From positions 1,736,001-1,800,000 of the forward strand of contig OY970206.1 of the NCBI GenBank assembly GCA_963708425.1: a stretch of 64,000 nt of DNA, in the 5' to 3' direction. This DNA comes from JACMNW01 sp963708425 (GTDB lineage: Bacteria > Pseudomonadota > Alphaproteobacteria > Rhodobacterales > Rhodobacteraceae). Under the pieces are notes generated by a model. The model did not search any database. It worked only from the letters and a program-made list of their open reading frames with translations, and was not told the origin of the DNA. The translations under genes were made by a program, and so were the position numbers. Below, in pieces: positions 49,827 to 58,381 of the stretch; position 1 is the stretch's first letter; each line of letters opens with the position of its first letter.

Positions 49827-51215
49827 TCAGTAGCGGTAGTGTTCCGATTTGAACGGGCCATTGACATTGACACCAATGTAATCGGCCTGATCCTTGCGCA
49901 ATTCGGTTAGCTTCACGCCGATTTTCTTCAGGTGCAAACGGGCGACCTTTTCATCCAGAGCCTTTGGCAGAATGTAGACGCCGGGCTGATATTCGCTGCC
50001 CTTTGTCCACAGCTCAATCTGCGCCAGCACCTGATTGGTAAAGGATGCCGACATCACAAAAGACGGGTGACCGGTGGCATTGCCAAGGTTCAACAAGCGG
50101 CCCTCAGACAGCAGAATGATCCGATTGCCCGCGGGCATTTCGATCATATCGACCTGTTCTTTGATGTTGGTCCATTTGTGGTTCTTCAGCGCTGCCACCT
50201 GAATTTCGTTGTCGAAGTGGCCGATATTGCCAACAATCGCCATGTCCTTCATCTCGCGGATATGCTCGATGCGGATCACGTCTTTATTGCCGGTGGTGGT
50301 GATGAAAATGTCGGCCGATGCAACCACCTCTTCCAACAGCACCACTTCAAAACCATCCATCGCCGCTTGCAGCGCGCAGATCGGGTCCACTTCAGTAACC
50401 TTCACGCGGGCACCAGCCCCTTGCAGCGATGCAGCCGAGCCTTTGCCCACGTCGCCATAACCGCAAACCACGGCAACCTTGCCAGCCATCATGGTGTCGG
50501 TTGCGCGGCGAATGCCATCAACCAGCGATTCCTTGCAGCCATATTTGTTGTCGAACTTCGATTTGGTGACGGAATCATTCACGTTGATCGCTGGGAAAGG
50601 CAGTTGGCCTTTCTTATGCAGATCATACAGACGATGCACGCCGGTGGTGGTTTCTTCTGACACGCCCTTAATTGCCGCGCGGGTTTTCGCAAACCAGCCT
50701 GGGCTTTGTTTGATGCGCTTTTGGATCTGAAGTTTAATTACTTCTTCCTCTTCGGACGCCGGTACTGACAGAACGTCCTCGCCCGCTTCCATCCGTGCGC
50801 CAAGCAGCACGTAAAGCGTCGCATCACCGCCATCGTCGAGGATCATATTGGCACCCTCCGGAAACATGAATGACCGATCCAGATAGTCCCAATGTTCGGT
50901 CAGGGTCTGACCCTTGATGGCAAAAACCGGAATGCCAGCTGCAGCAATCGCCGCAGCGGCGTGATCTTGGGTCGAGAAAATGTTGCACGACGCCCAGCGC
51001 ACATCGGCGCCAAGGGCGACCAGCGTTTCAATCAAGGCAGCGGTCTGGATCGTCATATGCAACGATCCCACGATCCGCGCGCCTGCCAACGGCTTGGTGG
51101 TGCCAAATTCCTCGCGGCACGCCATCAGTCCCGGCATTTCGGTTTCGGCAATAACCAATTCCTTGCGGCCATAATCGGCCAGTGCAATATCTTTAACGAT
51201 GTAATCTTTCGGCAT
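49827..51215 (-). CDS. ahcY: Adenosylhomocysteinase
   Basis: A 462-residue enzyme that hydrolyses S-adenosylhomocysteine to adenosine and homocysteine in the methyl cycle. Hallmarks are DYIVKDIALADYGRKELVIA, CNIFSTQDHAAAAIAA, GCKESLVDGIRRATD, the NAD-binding CGYGDVGKGSAASL, and the C-terminal FKSEHYRY. ATG 51215 gives the standard start; an in-frame extension upstream is not conserved. In Rhodobacter, HvrB (a LysR protein) activates ahcY, and an hvrB-type gene lies nearby at 52133. Confidence 0.96.
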   Translation of the reverse strand: MPKDYIVKDIALADYGRKELVIAETEMPGLMACREEFGTTKPLAGARIVGSLHMTIQTAALIETLVALGADVRWASCNIFSTQDHAAAAIAAAGIPVFAIKGQTLTEHWDYLDRSFMFPEGANMILDDGGDATLYVLLGARMEAGEDVLSVPASEEEEVIKLQIQKRIKQSPGWFAKTRAAIKGVSEETTTGVHRLYDLHKKGQLPFPAINVNDSVTKSKFDNKYGCKESLVDGIRRATDTMMAGKVAVVCGYGDVGKGSAASLQGAGARVKVTEVDPICALQAAMDGFEVVLLEEVVASADIFITTTGNKDVIRIEHIREMKDMAIVGNIGHFDNEIQVAALKNHKWTNIKEQVDMIEMPAGNRIILLSEGRLLNLGNATGHPSFVMSASFTNQVLAQIELWTKGSEYQPGVYILPKALDEKVARLHLKKIGVKLTELRKDQADYIGVNVNGPFKSEHYRY

Positions 51216-51302
51216 CCGCCGCACTCCTTGATCCTTGGGTTGGGGGGCAGATAGCATTAGAAAGGCGGTTCGACAACTCCGCGTGCCAAAGGACCACACC
51301 CC

Positions 51303-51893
51303 ATGAAACAACCCCGCGCTTGGCAACGGATGCTTTCGGGCCGCAGGCTTGATTTGCTGGACCCAACTCCGATGGACATCGAGGTTGAAGATATCGCCCA
51401 CGGTCTGGCCTTTGTAGCCCGCTGGAATGGGCAAACGCGGGGGGACTGGCCGTATTCTGTGGCTGAACATTCGCTGTTGGTGGAACAGATATTCTCGCGC
51501 CTTGGGGATCAGCCGCCGAAATGGTGTTTGGCGGCCTTGCTGCATGATGCGCCAGAATACGTCATCGGCGATATGATCAGCCCGGTAAAAGCGGCTGTCG
51601 GCCCCGGCTATGGCGAGCTGGATCTGCGCCTGACTGCCGCCGTGCATCTGCGCTTTGGCTTGCCAGCATCGCTACCTATTGTGGTGAAAAAGGCCATTAA
51701 GGCTGCCGACAAAATTTCCGCTTGGCTAGAAGCGGTGCAGATCGCAGGCTTCACGGAATTCGAGGCGGATAAATTCTTTGGGCGCCCCCAAACAGCACTT
51801 CTGCGCGGGCTAGAGATTAGATTGCGTCCGCCCGCAGTGGTACGAGCGGATTACGTAGCGCGGCATTCGGTATTGCTGGCGGCCTGCACTTAA
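51303..51893 (+). CDS. HD-domain hydrolase (YfbR-like phosphohydrolase)
   Basis: A 196-residue HD-domain protein. The metal-binding residues are visible: YSVAEHSLLVEQ (first His), LLHDAPEYVIGDMISPVK (HD pair) and IKAADKISAWLEA (last Asp). It resembles 5'-deoxynucleotidase YfbR and related phosphohydrolases. It is divergent from ahcY with 87 bases between starts, and may be the extra gene (orf5-like) that accompanies hvrB-ahcY in Rhodobacter; that link is inferred from position only. Confidence 0.85.
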   Translation: MKQPRAWQRMLSGRRLDLLDPTPMDIEVEDIAHGLAFVARWNGQTRGDWPYSVAEHSLLVEQIFSRLGDQPPKWCLAALLHDAPEYVIGDMISPVKAAVGPGYGELDLRLTAAVHLRFGLPASLPIVVKKAIKAADKISAWLEAVQIAGFTEFEADKFFGRPQTALLRGLEIRLRPPAVVRADYVARHSVLLAACT

Positions 51894-52033
51894 AGCTTGA
51901 TCCCCATAAGGCTGAACCAACGGCGAGCGGCTTTCTTTTCCGCCTCTGGCTCTGGCCGGGCGCGATAATCAGTTCGCCGTGTCGGTTCCATCCGGGCTGC
52001 AATCAGCAGCGCATCTGCCAAGATATGTAACAT
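51890..52033 (-). CDS. Small hypothetical protein (47 residues)
   Basis: A short open frame with an excellent ribosome binding site (AAGGAG six bases before ATG 52033). It reads MLHILADALLIAARMEPTRR, then an acidic/basic section and RRWFSLMGIKL. There is a likely amphipathic first helix and no family I recognise. Its stop overlaps the end of the convergent HD-domain gene by four bases. The Shine-Dalgarno signal is the main reason to accept it. Confidence 0.55.
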   Translation of the reverse strand: MLHILADALLIAARMEPTRRTDYRARPEPEAEKKAARRWFSLMGIKL

Positions 52034-52132
52034 GACTTGCTCCTTTTTGCGTGGTGTCATAGGCATTGTATATCGCAAATCGGCCCACAACCCGAGTCAG
52101 CGATTTTGCTGATCTGTTAGACTGGCTAACAT

Positions 52133-53008
52133 ATGTCCCTAGACTGGAAAGCCTTCCCGTCCCTAACCGCCCTGCGCGCGTTTGAGGCCGCATCGCGGTT
52201 GCAAAGTTTTTCCGCCGCAGCGCGCGCCCTGAACGTCACCCATGCCGCCGTCGCCCAGCAGGTGCGCAGCTTGGAAGATCACCTCGGCCACGCGCTGATC
52301 TACCGCGAAGGTCGCGGACTTGCGTTGACAACCGAAGGTGCCAGGCTTGCCCAAGCCCTTGCCGAAGGGTTTCGCATCATCGATCAGGTGCTGACCGATC
52401 TGCGCGCCACCGACAAAGATGCGCCCCTGCGTGTCACGATGACCCCCGCTTTTGCCGCGCAATGGCTGATGCCGCGGCTTGGCAAATTCTGGTCCGCCCA
52501 TCCCGAAGTGCCGCTGTCCATCCACCCCGACAAACGCCTTGTCGATCTGCGCCGCGAACCGATTGATCTTGGCATCCGCTTCGGCAATGGCAATTGGCCG
52601 GGCGTCGATGCCGAATTTCTGACCGCCGCGCATTACGTCATCGTCGCAGCGCCGTCGCTGCTTGATGGCCGCCAGAACCTTAGTCTTGCGGAAATGTCCG
52701 CCATGCCTTGGGTTATCGAACAGGACTGGCCCGAAGCGCTGGCATGGCTCAAAAGCTTTGGCCTGCAGCCCGATGCCATGAACATCGCCTATATCCCAAC
52801 CGAAGAACTCGCACTTTCCGCCGCCCGCCAAGGCTACGGTCTGCATGTCGAAGCGGCGGCACTGGTTGAACAAGATGTGGAAAGCGGTGCGCTGCTCGTT
52901 GTCGGATCGATCCGCGACGATAGCTTGGCCTATTACATGGTCACCCGTCCGGGGCCAAAACGCGCCGAGATCAAGACCTTCATGAAATGGTTGAAGGCCG
53001 CAGTTTAG
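52133..53008 (+). CDS. hvrB: LysR-family regulator, HvrB-like
   Basis: A 291-residue LysR-type regulator of the GcvA-like branch. The N-terminal helix-turn-helix is FPSLTALRAFEAASRLQSFS, AARALNVTHAAVAQQVRSLE, EDHLGHALIYREGRGLALT, and the effector domain follows (LRVTMTPAFAAQWLMPRLGK, ILEQDWPEALAWL-like sequence). In Rhodobacter capsulatus, HvrB is a LysR protein encoded beside hvrA that activates ahcY. Here the gene sits between the hvrA-like gene and ahcY, so the symbol rests on position and family. No clear ribosome binding site precedes ATG 52133. Confidence 0.75.
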   Translation: MSLDWKAFPSLTALRAFEAASRLQSFSAAARALNVTHAAVAQQVRSLEDHLGHALIYREGRGLALTTEGARLAQALAEGFRIIDQVLTDLRATDKDAPLRVTMTPAFAAQWLMPRLGKFWSAHPEVPLSIHPDKRLVDLRREPIDLGIRFGNGNWPGVDAEFLTAAHYVIVAAPSLLDGRQNLSLAEMSAMPWVIEQDWPEALAWLKSFGLQPDAMNIAYIPTEELALSAARQGYGLHVEAAALVEQDVESGALLVVGSIRDDSLAYYMVTRPGPKRAEIKTFMKWLKAAV

Positions 53009-53038
53009 TGCGGCCTTCCCATTCGTGTCATCGAAGTT

Positions 53039-53362
53039 TCAGATCGCCATCTGTTCCGGCTTCTTACCGGCCTTCAAGGCTGCGGCAAACCAGCGCGGCT
53101 TGCGGCCACGGCCCGACCAGGTTTCGGATTTGTTGGCTGGATTGGCGTATTTCGGCACTGCGGGCGACCGCTTTCTTGGCACCGCAGTGCCGGTCAATTC
53201 AGACAAAGTAAAGCCCAGCGCGCGTGCGGCCTCTTCAACCTGTGACAACGCCTCTTTGCGCTTGCGATCTTCAAAACCATTCACGGCTTTGTTCACGGAA
53301 GATTGAAGTTCTTTAAGTTCTTTAAGGCTGAGCGAATTAAGATCGATATTCACGATTGTCAT
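53039..53362 (-). CDS. hvrA: H-NS family DNA-binding protein, HvrA-like
   Basis: A 107-residue nucleoid-associated protein. The N-terminal half is a coiled-coil oligomerisation segment (LNSLSLKELKELQSSVNKAV), and the C-terminal DNA-binding motif is KYANPANKSETWSGRGRKPRWF-type, with GRGRKP as the AT-hook-like core. In Rhodobacter, HvrA is encoded directly downstream of regA and adjusts light-harvesting and nitrogen genes. The order senC-regA-hvrA is kept here, which supports the assignment. Confidence 0.85.
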   Translation of the reverse strand: MTIVNIDLNSLSLKELKELQSSVNKAVNGFEDRKRKEALSQVEEAARALGFTLSELTGTAVPRKRSPAVPKYANPANKSETWSGRGRKPRWFAAALKAGKKPEQMAI

Positions 53363-53422
53363 CCTTGCAATTTCAGAACTTAAATATAGGGCAAGAGACC
53401 ATGGGCTGCAAGGCGCGGATTA

Positions 53423-53977
53423 TTATTTTGGGCTGCGTTTGGCCAAAATACGCTGCAGCGTCCGCCGGTGCATGTTAAGTCGCCGCGCCGTTTCCGATAC
53501 GTTGCGTTCGCACATCTCATATACCCGCTGAATATGTTCCCAGCGCACCCTGTCCGCCGACATTGGGTTTTCCGGCAGCGCCGGCAAGCCATCACCCTTT
53601 GCCAGCAAGGCATTGGTCACTTCATTCGCATCGGCGGGTTTTGACAGATAATCCAACGCGCCAATCTTTACCGCCGCAACCGCCGTCGCAATCGCGCCAT
53701 ATCCGGTCAGAACCACAATCCGGCAATCGGGGCGACGCTCGCGCAGCGTTTCCACCACATCAAGCCCATTGCCATCCTCCAGCCGCAGATCAACCACCGC
53801 ATAGGCAGGCGGTCGTGCCCGCGCAGCCGCCTTGCCCGCCGCAACGCTAATGGCAATATCGGGCAGAAACCCTCTTTTTTCCATAGCCTTGGCCAGACGC
53901 CGTACAAAAACCTCGTCATCATCGACCAGCAGCAACGTGCAATCTGCACCCAGGTCTGGCGTCGTTTCTTCGGTCAT
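53423..53977 (-). CDS. regA: Redox response regulator RegA/PrrA/ActR
   Basis: A 184-residue two-component response regulator. The receiver domain has the acidic pair Asp20-Asp21 (LLLVDDDE), phosphoacceptor Asp63 (VVDLRLEDGNG), Thr91 and Lys113 (YLSKPAD). After a proline-rich linker (PALPENPMSADRV), the Fis-type helix-turn-helix reads NVSETARRLNMHRRTLQRIL, which is nearly invariant in the RegA family. It controls photosynthesis, carbon fixation, nitrogen fixation and respiration according to redox state. ATG 53977 (MTEETTPDLG) is preferred over an upstream in-frame ATG. Lies in the senC-regA-hvrA operon. Confidence 0.93.
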   Translation of the reverse strand: MTEETTPDLGADCTLLLVDDDEVFVRRLAKAMEKRGFLPDIAISVAAGKAAARARPPAYAVVDLRLEDGNGLDVVETLRERRPDCRIVVLTGYGAIATAVAAVKIGALDYLSKPADANEVTNALLAKGDGLPALPENPMSADRVRWEHIQRVYEMCERNVSETARRLNMHRRTLQRILAKRSPK

Positions 53978-54051
53978 GGTGAACCCTTTTGCGTGACGAT
54001 ATTCATGGAATTCGACATAGGCCAATATGCCACCGGGTCAATCAACCAGGA

Positions 54052-54669
54052 TCAGCCTTCGGTCAGGAAACAAGCCACTGTGTCTGCAATCTTATCTGCA
54101 GTGACATCGCGGTCGAAAAACTCGGCGAAGCCCGTGCCCGGCAGCATCAGATAGGTAAACGTGGAATGATCCATTAGATAGTATTCGTCCTCTGCGGGTT
54201 GCTGCTTGAAATAGGTCTTATAGGCCACCGAGGCCGCTTTCACCTGATCGGCCGATCCGGTCAGGCCAATCATCTTGGGATGAATTGCATCGGTATATTC
54301 AGCCATTACCGCAGGCGTATCGCGGGCCGGGTCAATCGAGATGAAAATCGGCGTCACCGACAGGCCCTTTTCTTCCAGAATGTCCACCGCATCGGCATTT
54401 CTTTGGTTGTCCAATGGGCAGACATCAGGGCAGAAGGTATAGCCAAAATAAACCAATGACGGTTCTTTCAGCACGTCTTTCTCCGTCACGGTTGTGCCCG
54501 TTTCATCCAGCAGCGTGAACGGCCCGCCAATGGCACCGCCCGCAACCCGGCCGCCGCGGCATTTGTCCAGCGGGTCATTGCTGGATTGGGCAAGCCAGAC
54601 ATAGCCCGCCGTCCCGCCTAACAGCGCCGCAATACCGGCAGCGGCAGCAATGGCGTAAATCCTTGTCAT
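54052..54669 (-). CDS. senC: SCO1/SenC family copper protein (PrrC)
   Basis: A 205-residue membrane-anchored thioredoxin-fold protein. It has an N-terminal hydrophobic anchor (IYAIAAAAGIAALLGGTAGYVW) and the copper motif FCPDVCP (Cys80, Cys84), with His168 (MDHSTF) as third ligand. SCO1/SenC proteins deliver copper to the CuA site of cytochrome c oxidase and may relay redox signals to RegB. It is divergent from regB and starts the senC-regA-hvrA operon, as in Rhodobacter. Confidence 0.92.
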   Translation of the reverse strand: MTRIYAIAAAAGIAALLGGTAGYVWLAQSSNDPLDKCRGGRVAGGAIGGPFTLLDETGTTVTEKDVLKEPSLVYFGYTFCPDVCPLDNQRNADAVDILEEKGLSVTPIFISIDPARDTPAVMAEYTDAIHPKMIGLTGSADQVKAASVAYKTYFKQQPAEDEYYLMDHSTFTYLMLPGTGFAEFFDRDVTADKIADTVACFLTEG

Positions 54670-54765
54670 CTGGGGCCTCTTTCGTCGTGCGTTTTCTGTG
54701 CGGATTGATCTGGTATCGTGCCAGACATAACACTGGCACTAATCCACCAAAAGGCCCGATTGCGC

Positions 54766-56154
54766 ATGGCATCTTCGACACTTGGCCTGCTTCCCGGCGA
54801 TATTCGCAGCGACACCGTTCGCTTGCGAACCTTGATCCTGCTGCGCTGGATGGCGATTGCCGGTCAAATCGCCGCAATCATCGTGGCTGATCAATACTAT
54901 CAGATCGTGCTGCCAATCGGGCTTTGCCTTTTGGTAGTGGCTGCGTCGGTCGTTGCCAATCTGGTATCGGCCTATCTCTTTCCAGCAACCAAGCGCCTTA
55001 CAGAAAATGAAGCGCTTCTAACCCTGATGTTTGATCTGTCACAGTTGTCGCTTCTGGTCTTTCTGACCGGCGGTCTTGCAAACCCGTTTGCTTTGCTGGT
55101 TTTGGCACCCGTTACAATTTCGGCCACCGCACTTGAACTGCGCACCACCGTCATCTTGGGCACCTTCGCCATCGCCCTGATGACGTTGGCCGCCTTCGCC
55201 AATGTGCCGCTGCGCTTTCCCGATGGCACCTTGCTAGAAATCCCGCAGATATTCGAGTTCGGCTTTTGGCTTTCGATTGTTGTCGGCATCATTTTCGTAT
55301 CGCTGTATGCCCGCCGTGTGGCGACAGAGATCAGGTCAATGTCAAACGCGCTGCTTGCCACTCAGATGGCCTTGGCGCGCGAACAAAAGCTGACAGATCT
55401 TGGCGGTGTGGTCGCTGCCGCGGCGCATGAGCTTGGCACGCCACTGGCCACCATAAAACTGGTCAGTACCGAAATGATGGATGACTTGGCTGATCGCCCC
55501 GAATTGCTGGATGACATCCGACTTATCCGCGAGTCTGCGGATCGGTGCCGCGATATCCTTCGTTCCATGGGGCGGGCTGGGAAAGATGACACGCATCTTC
55601 GCCAAGCACCGTTTGGCGCAGTTCTGCGCGAAGCAGCCGAGCCGCATATTGCGCGCGGCAAACAGGTTGAGCTTTCCGTTCAGCCAGTGCCGGGCAGCTC
55701 TGAGTTGCACCCCAGCATCCTGCGACGCCCCGAGGTTATTCACGGCCTGCGCAACCTAATCCAGAACGCTGTAGATTTTGCCCGCTCAACTGTGTGGATC
55801 GAGGCGGAATGGTCCGATACCGCCCTATCAGTGCGCATTGTTGACGACGGCGAAGGGTATCCACCGCAAATCATTGGCCGCATCGGCGATCCGTTCGTGC
55901 GCGCCCGCGATCCCGGCACCGAAACCCTTCTGCGGCCCGAATACGAAGGCATGGGCCTTGGTCTGTTCATTGCCAAAACCTTGCTGGAACGAACCGGTGC
56001 GAAGCTATCTTTTACCAACGCCGCCGACCCGTTTCTGATCAAATCCGAATACCCCGATAAATGCGGCGCTATTGTCGCGGTAGTCTGGCCCCGAAATGCG
56101 TTGGCAGTCTCGGAAGATTTTGTTCCCGGTGCCAATGTCCCATTCAAGCCCTGA
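54766..56154 (+). CDS. regB: Redox sensor histidine kinase RegB/PrrB
   Basis: A 462-residue membrane sensor kinase. Six hydrophobic helices occupy about residues 25-185. The ubiquinone-binding heptapeptide GGLANPF is at 102-108. The H-box AAAHELGTPLATI carries the autophosphorylated His221, and the redox-active cysteine is Cys261 (DRCRDILRSMGRAGKDD). The ATPase part has NLIQNAVDFA, DDGEGYPP and GMGLGLFIAKTLL. ATG 54766 is the likely start; GTG 54718 would add 16 residues. It phosphorylates RegA, encoded on the other strand, according to quinone redox state. Confidence 0.93.
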   Translation: MASSTLGLLPGDIRSDTVRLRTLILLRWMAIAGQIAAIIVADQYYQIVLPIGLCLLVVAASVVANLVSAYLFPATKRLTENEALLTLMFDLSQLSLLVFLTGGLANPFALLVLAPVTISATALELRTTVILGTFAIALMTLAAFANVPLRFPDGTLLEIPQIFEFGFWLSIVVGIIFVSLYARRVATEIRSMSNALLATQMALAREQKLTDLGGVVAAAAHELGTPLATIKLVSTEMMDDLADRPELLDDIRLIRESADRCRDILRSMGRAGKDDTHLRQAPFGAVLREAAEPHIARGKQVELSVQPVPGSSELHPSILRRPEVIHGLRNLIQNAVDFARSTVWIEAEWSDTALSVRIVDDGEGYPPQIIGRIGDPFVRARDPGTETLLRPEYEGMGLGLFIAKTLLERTGAKLSFTNAADPFLIKSEYPDKCGAIVAVVWPRNALAVSEDFVPGANVPFKP

Positions 56155-56279
56155 TTGCACCGGTGCTGAACATATCGCCGCCTCTATCTGAACGACATTC
56201 CCCCTCAGGATTAATTCAGCCTTAACTTAGTCTTCCCTAGATTGAGCAGTGCTTAACGGAATCGGTGAGGCTCTGCACG

Positions 56280-57857
56280 ATGGAATTGGACTGGATACTC
56301 GGGCTGGGGCTGATTGCCACAGCGATTGTTGCGGCCTTACTGGGCATCGTGATCCTCGCAACGATGCAGGGCCGAAATACGGCCGCGGGCAACAGCATCT
56401 TTTCCGGCGACAAGGCCGGAACAGTCTTTTTGTTTGACGGTGATGCGCTGATTGATGCCTCGCCCTCCGGCCGCGCCCTGCTGTCCGCCAGCGCCGCTCG
56501 CGGTGGGCCGATGATCCGGTTGATGGCCTATCTGCAACCCCGCTTCCCCGATCTTGAGACCCGCCTCATCGCCTTGTCCGGCGATGGTCGCCTGACGCTC
56601 GCGTCCGAAGGCCATGGTGCCACGCCCCTTGTGGTTCATGCCGAATTGCGTGGCGGCGTCACTCGCATCACCCTCGCCGATCCCAAAACAGACCGCACAG
56701 CCCCCGGTGCCGATCTGATCACCCAACGCGCATTGACGGAAGAGCTTGACCAAATGCGCGCCATCGCCGCCCAAGCCCCGATGATGATCTGGCGCGAACT
56801 GGCGGATGGTGACGTGGTGTGGGCCAATGCCACCTACACGGCCCATGTCTCCAAAAAGCTATCCCCCGATCAAACGCTCGCCTGGCCCCTGCCCCGCATC
56901 TTTGAACGCACCGCCTCTGCGCAAGGCATCGCGGGCCAGCGGCAACGCATTGACGGCCCGAATGACACCAGCCGTTGGTTTGATTTGATCAGCCAGACCG
57001 AAGGCGATGGTCGCCTGATCTTCGCCATCCCGATCGACGCCGCCGTGCAGGCCGAAACCGCGCTGCGCGATTTCATGCAGACCCTGACCAAAACCTTCGC
57101 GCATCTGCCGATCGGCCTTGCCATCTTTGATCGCCAGCGCAACCTGCAACTGTTCAACCCCGCCCTGCTGGATCTAACCGGCCTCGCCCCCGATTTCCTG
57201 TCAATGCGGCCATCTCTTTTCAGCGTGCTTGATGCCATGCGTGACAAGAATATGATCCCGGAACCAAAAGACTATCGCGGCTGGCGCAAGATGATGTCCG
57301 AAATGGAAAACGCCGCCGCCTCGGGTCTGTATGAGGATATGTGGAGCCTGCCATCCGGCCAAACCTACCGCATTATCGGTCGCCCGCATCCGAACGGCGC
57401 GCTGGCGTTGATGTTTGAAGATATCTCCACCGAAATGTCCCGCACCCGCCGCTACCGCGCCGATCTGGAACTGGGCCAGTCGGTGATCGACGAAATTCCC
57501 GACGCCATCGCCGTGTTTTCCCAAAGCGGCCAGCTGGTTCTGTCAAATCTTGCGTATTCCGATCTGTGGAACCACGACCCCGCCGCAACCCTTAGCGAAA
57601 GCAACGTCGCAACTCTGTGCAACCACTGGTCCGGTCTGACCGCCCCGTCGAATGTCTGGGCGGAGGTCGAAGATTTCGTCGCCTCCACCGGCAACCGCGA
57701 CACCTGGAATGCCGAGGCGCGGCTTTCCGACGGCAGGCTGGTTTCGTGCCGCTTTGCCGCGATCACCGGTGGCGCCACCCTCGCCAGCTTCCGCCCCTTC
57801 ACCCAAGCCGACGATGCCGTGCCCCGTTTCGCCACTGCCCGCCGCCTCTCCGCCTGA
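56280..57857 (+). CDS. PAS-domain protein with one membrane helix and no kinase domain
   Basis: A protein of about 525 residues. It starts with a single membrane helix (ILGLGLIATAIVAALLGIVI), then at least three PAS-like domains: one at about 40-140 (SGDKAGTVFLFDGDALIDAS), one around LPIGLAIFDRQRNLQLFNPA, and one around VIDEIPDAIAVFSQSGQLVL. It stops after the last PAS domain (LVSCRFAAITGGATLASFRP), without histidine kinase, GGDEF or phosphatase motifs. Such proteins occur next to regB or tsaE in Rhodobacterales, function unknown. ATG 56280 is preferred; GTG 56265 is possible. Confidence 0.75.
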   Translation: MELDWILGLGLIATAIVAALLGIVILATMQGRNTAAGNSIFSGDKAGTVFLFDGDALIDASPSGRALLSASAARGGPMIRLMAYLQPRFPDLETRLIALSGDGRLTLASEGHGATPLVVHAELRGGVTRITLADPKTDRTAPGADLITQRALTEELDQMRAIAAQAPMMIWRELADGDVVWANATYTAHVSKKLSPDQTLAWPLPRIFERTASAQGIAGQRQRIDGPNDTSRWFDLISQTEGDGRLIFAIPIDAAVQAETALRDFMQTLTKTFAHLPIGLAIFDRQRNLQLFNPALLDLTGLAPDFLSMRPSLFSVLDAMRDKNMIPEPKDYRGWRKMMSEMENAAASGLYEDMWSLPSGQTYRIIGRPHPNGALALMFEDISTEMSRTRRYRADLELGQSVIDEIPDAIAVFSQSGQLVLSNLAYSDLWNHDPAATLSESNVATLCNHWSGLTAPSNVWAEVEDFVASTGNRDTWNAEARLSDGRLVSCRFAAITGGATLASFRPFTQADDAVPRFATARRLSA

Positions 57858-57901
57858 CCAATCGACTTGCGGCCCGCGATGGTCGCGGTAGGTTGGCCGC
57901 C

Positions 57902-58381
57902 ATGACAACGAACACTCTTTCCCTGTTCCTGCCCGATGATGCTGCCACAACGCGCCTTGGCGCGATTTTGGCGGGCCTCGTCCGTCCCGGCGATACGCTT
58001 TTGCTGCACGGCCCCATTGGCGCTGGCAAAACCCACCTCGCCCGCGCCCTGATCCAAACCCGCATGGGCCGCGCCGAAGACGTGCCCTCGCCCAGCTTTA
58101 CCCTTGTGCAAACCTACACTGCCGATGGCACCGATATCTGGCACGCCGACCTGTACCGCCTGTCCCACCCGGATGAGGTGCTTGAACTTGGCCTCGACGA
58201 CGCCTTCGCCACTGCCATCTGCATCGTCGAATGGCCAGACCGCCTAGGCAAATCCGCCCCCAAAAATGCCCTGCACATCACCCTGACTGCCGAAGGCGAA
58301 GGCCGCCGTGCCAATCTGTCCGGCATCACCCACACACAACTATTGGCACAACTTGGCCGCCTATGGGGCCAAAATGCCTGA
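57902..58381 (+). CDS. tsaE: tRNA threonylcarbamoyladenosine biosynthesis ATPase
   Basis: A 159-residue TsaE (YjeE) protein, the P-loop subunit that drives turnover of the TsaD-TsaB complex in t6A synthesis. Walker A GPIGAGKTH starts at residue 37, followed by the family motif DVPSPSFTLVQTY and WHADLYRL, then ICIVEWPDRL. ATG 57902 is the natural start. It overlaps the amgK-like gene by eight bases, in a conserved alphaproteobacterial cluster. Confidence 0.93.
   Translation: MTTNTLSLFLPDDAATTRLGAILAGLVRPGDTLLLHGPIGAGKTHLARALIQTRMGRAEDVPSPSFTLVQTYTADGTDIWHADLYRLSHPDEVLELGLDDAFATAICIVEWPDRLGKSAPKNALHITLTAEGEGRRANLSGITHTQLLAQLGRLWGQNA

Noticed and set aside
51216..51302. Possible SAH riboswitch upstream of ahcY
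   Set aside because: I looked for the conserved GAGGAGCGCUGC-type core and its pairing partner on the minus strand and did not find them.
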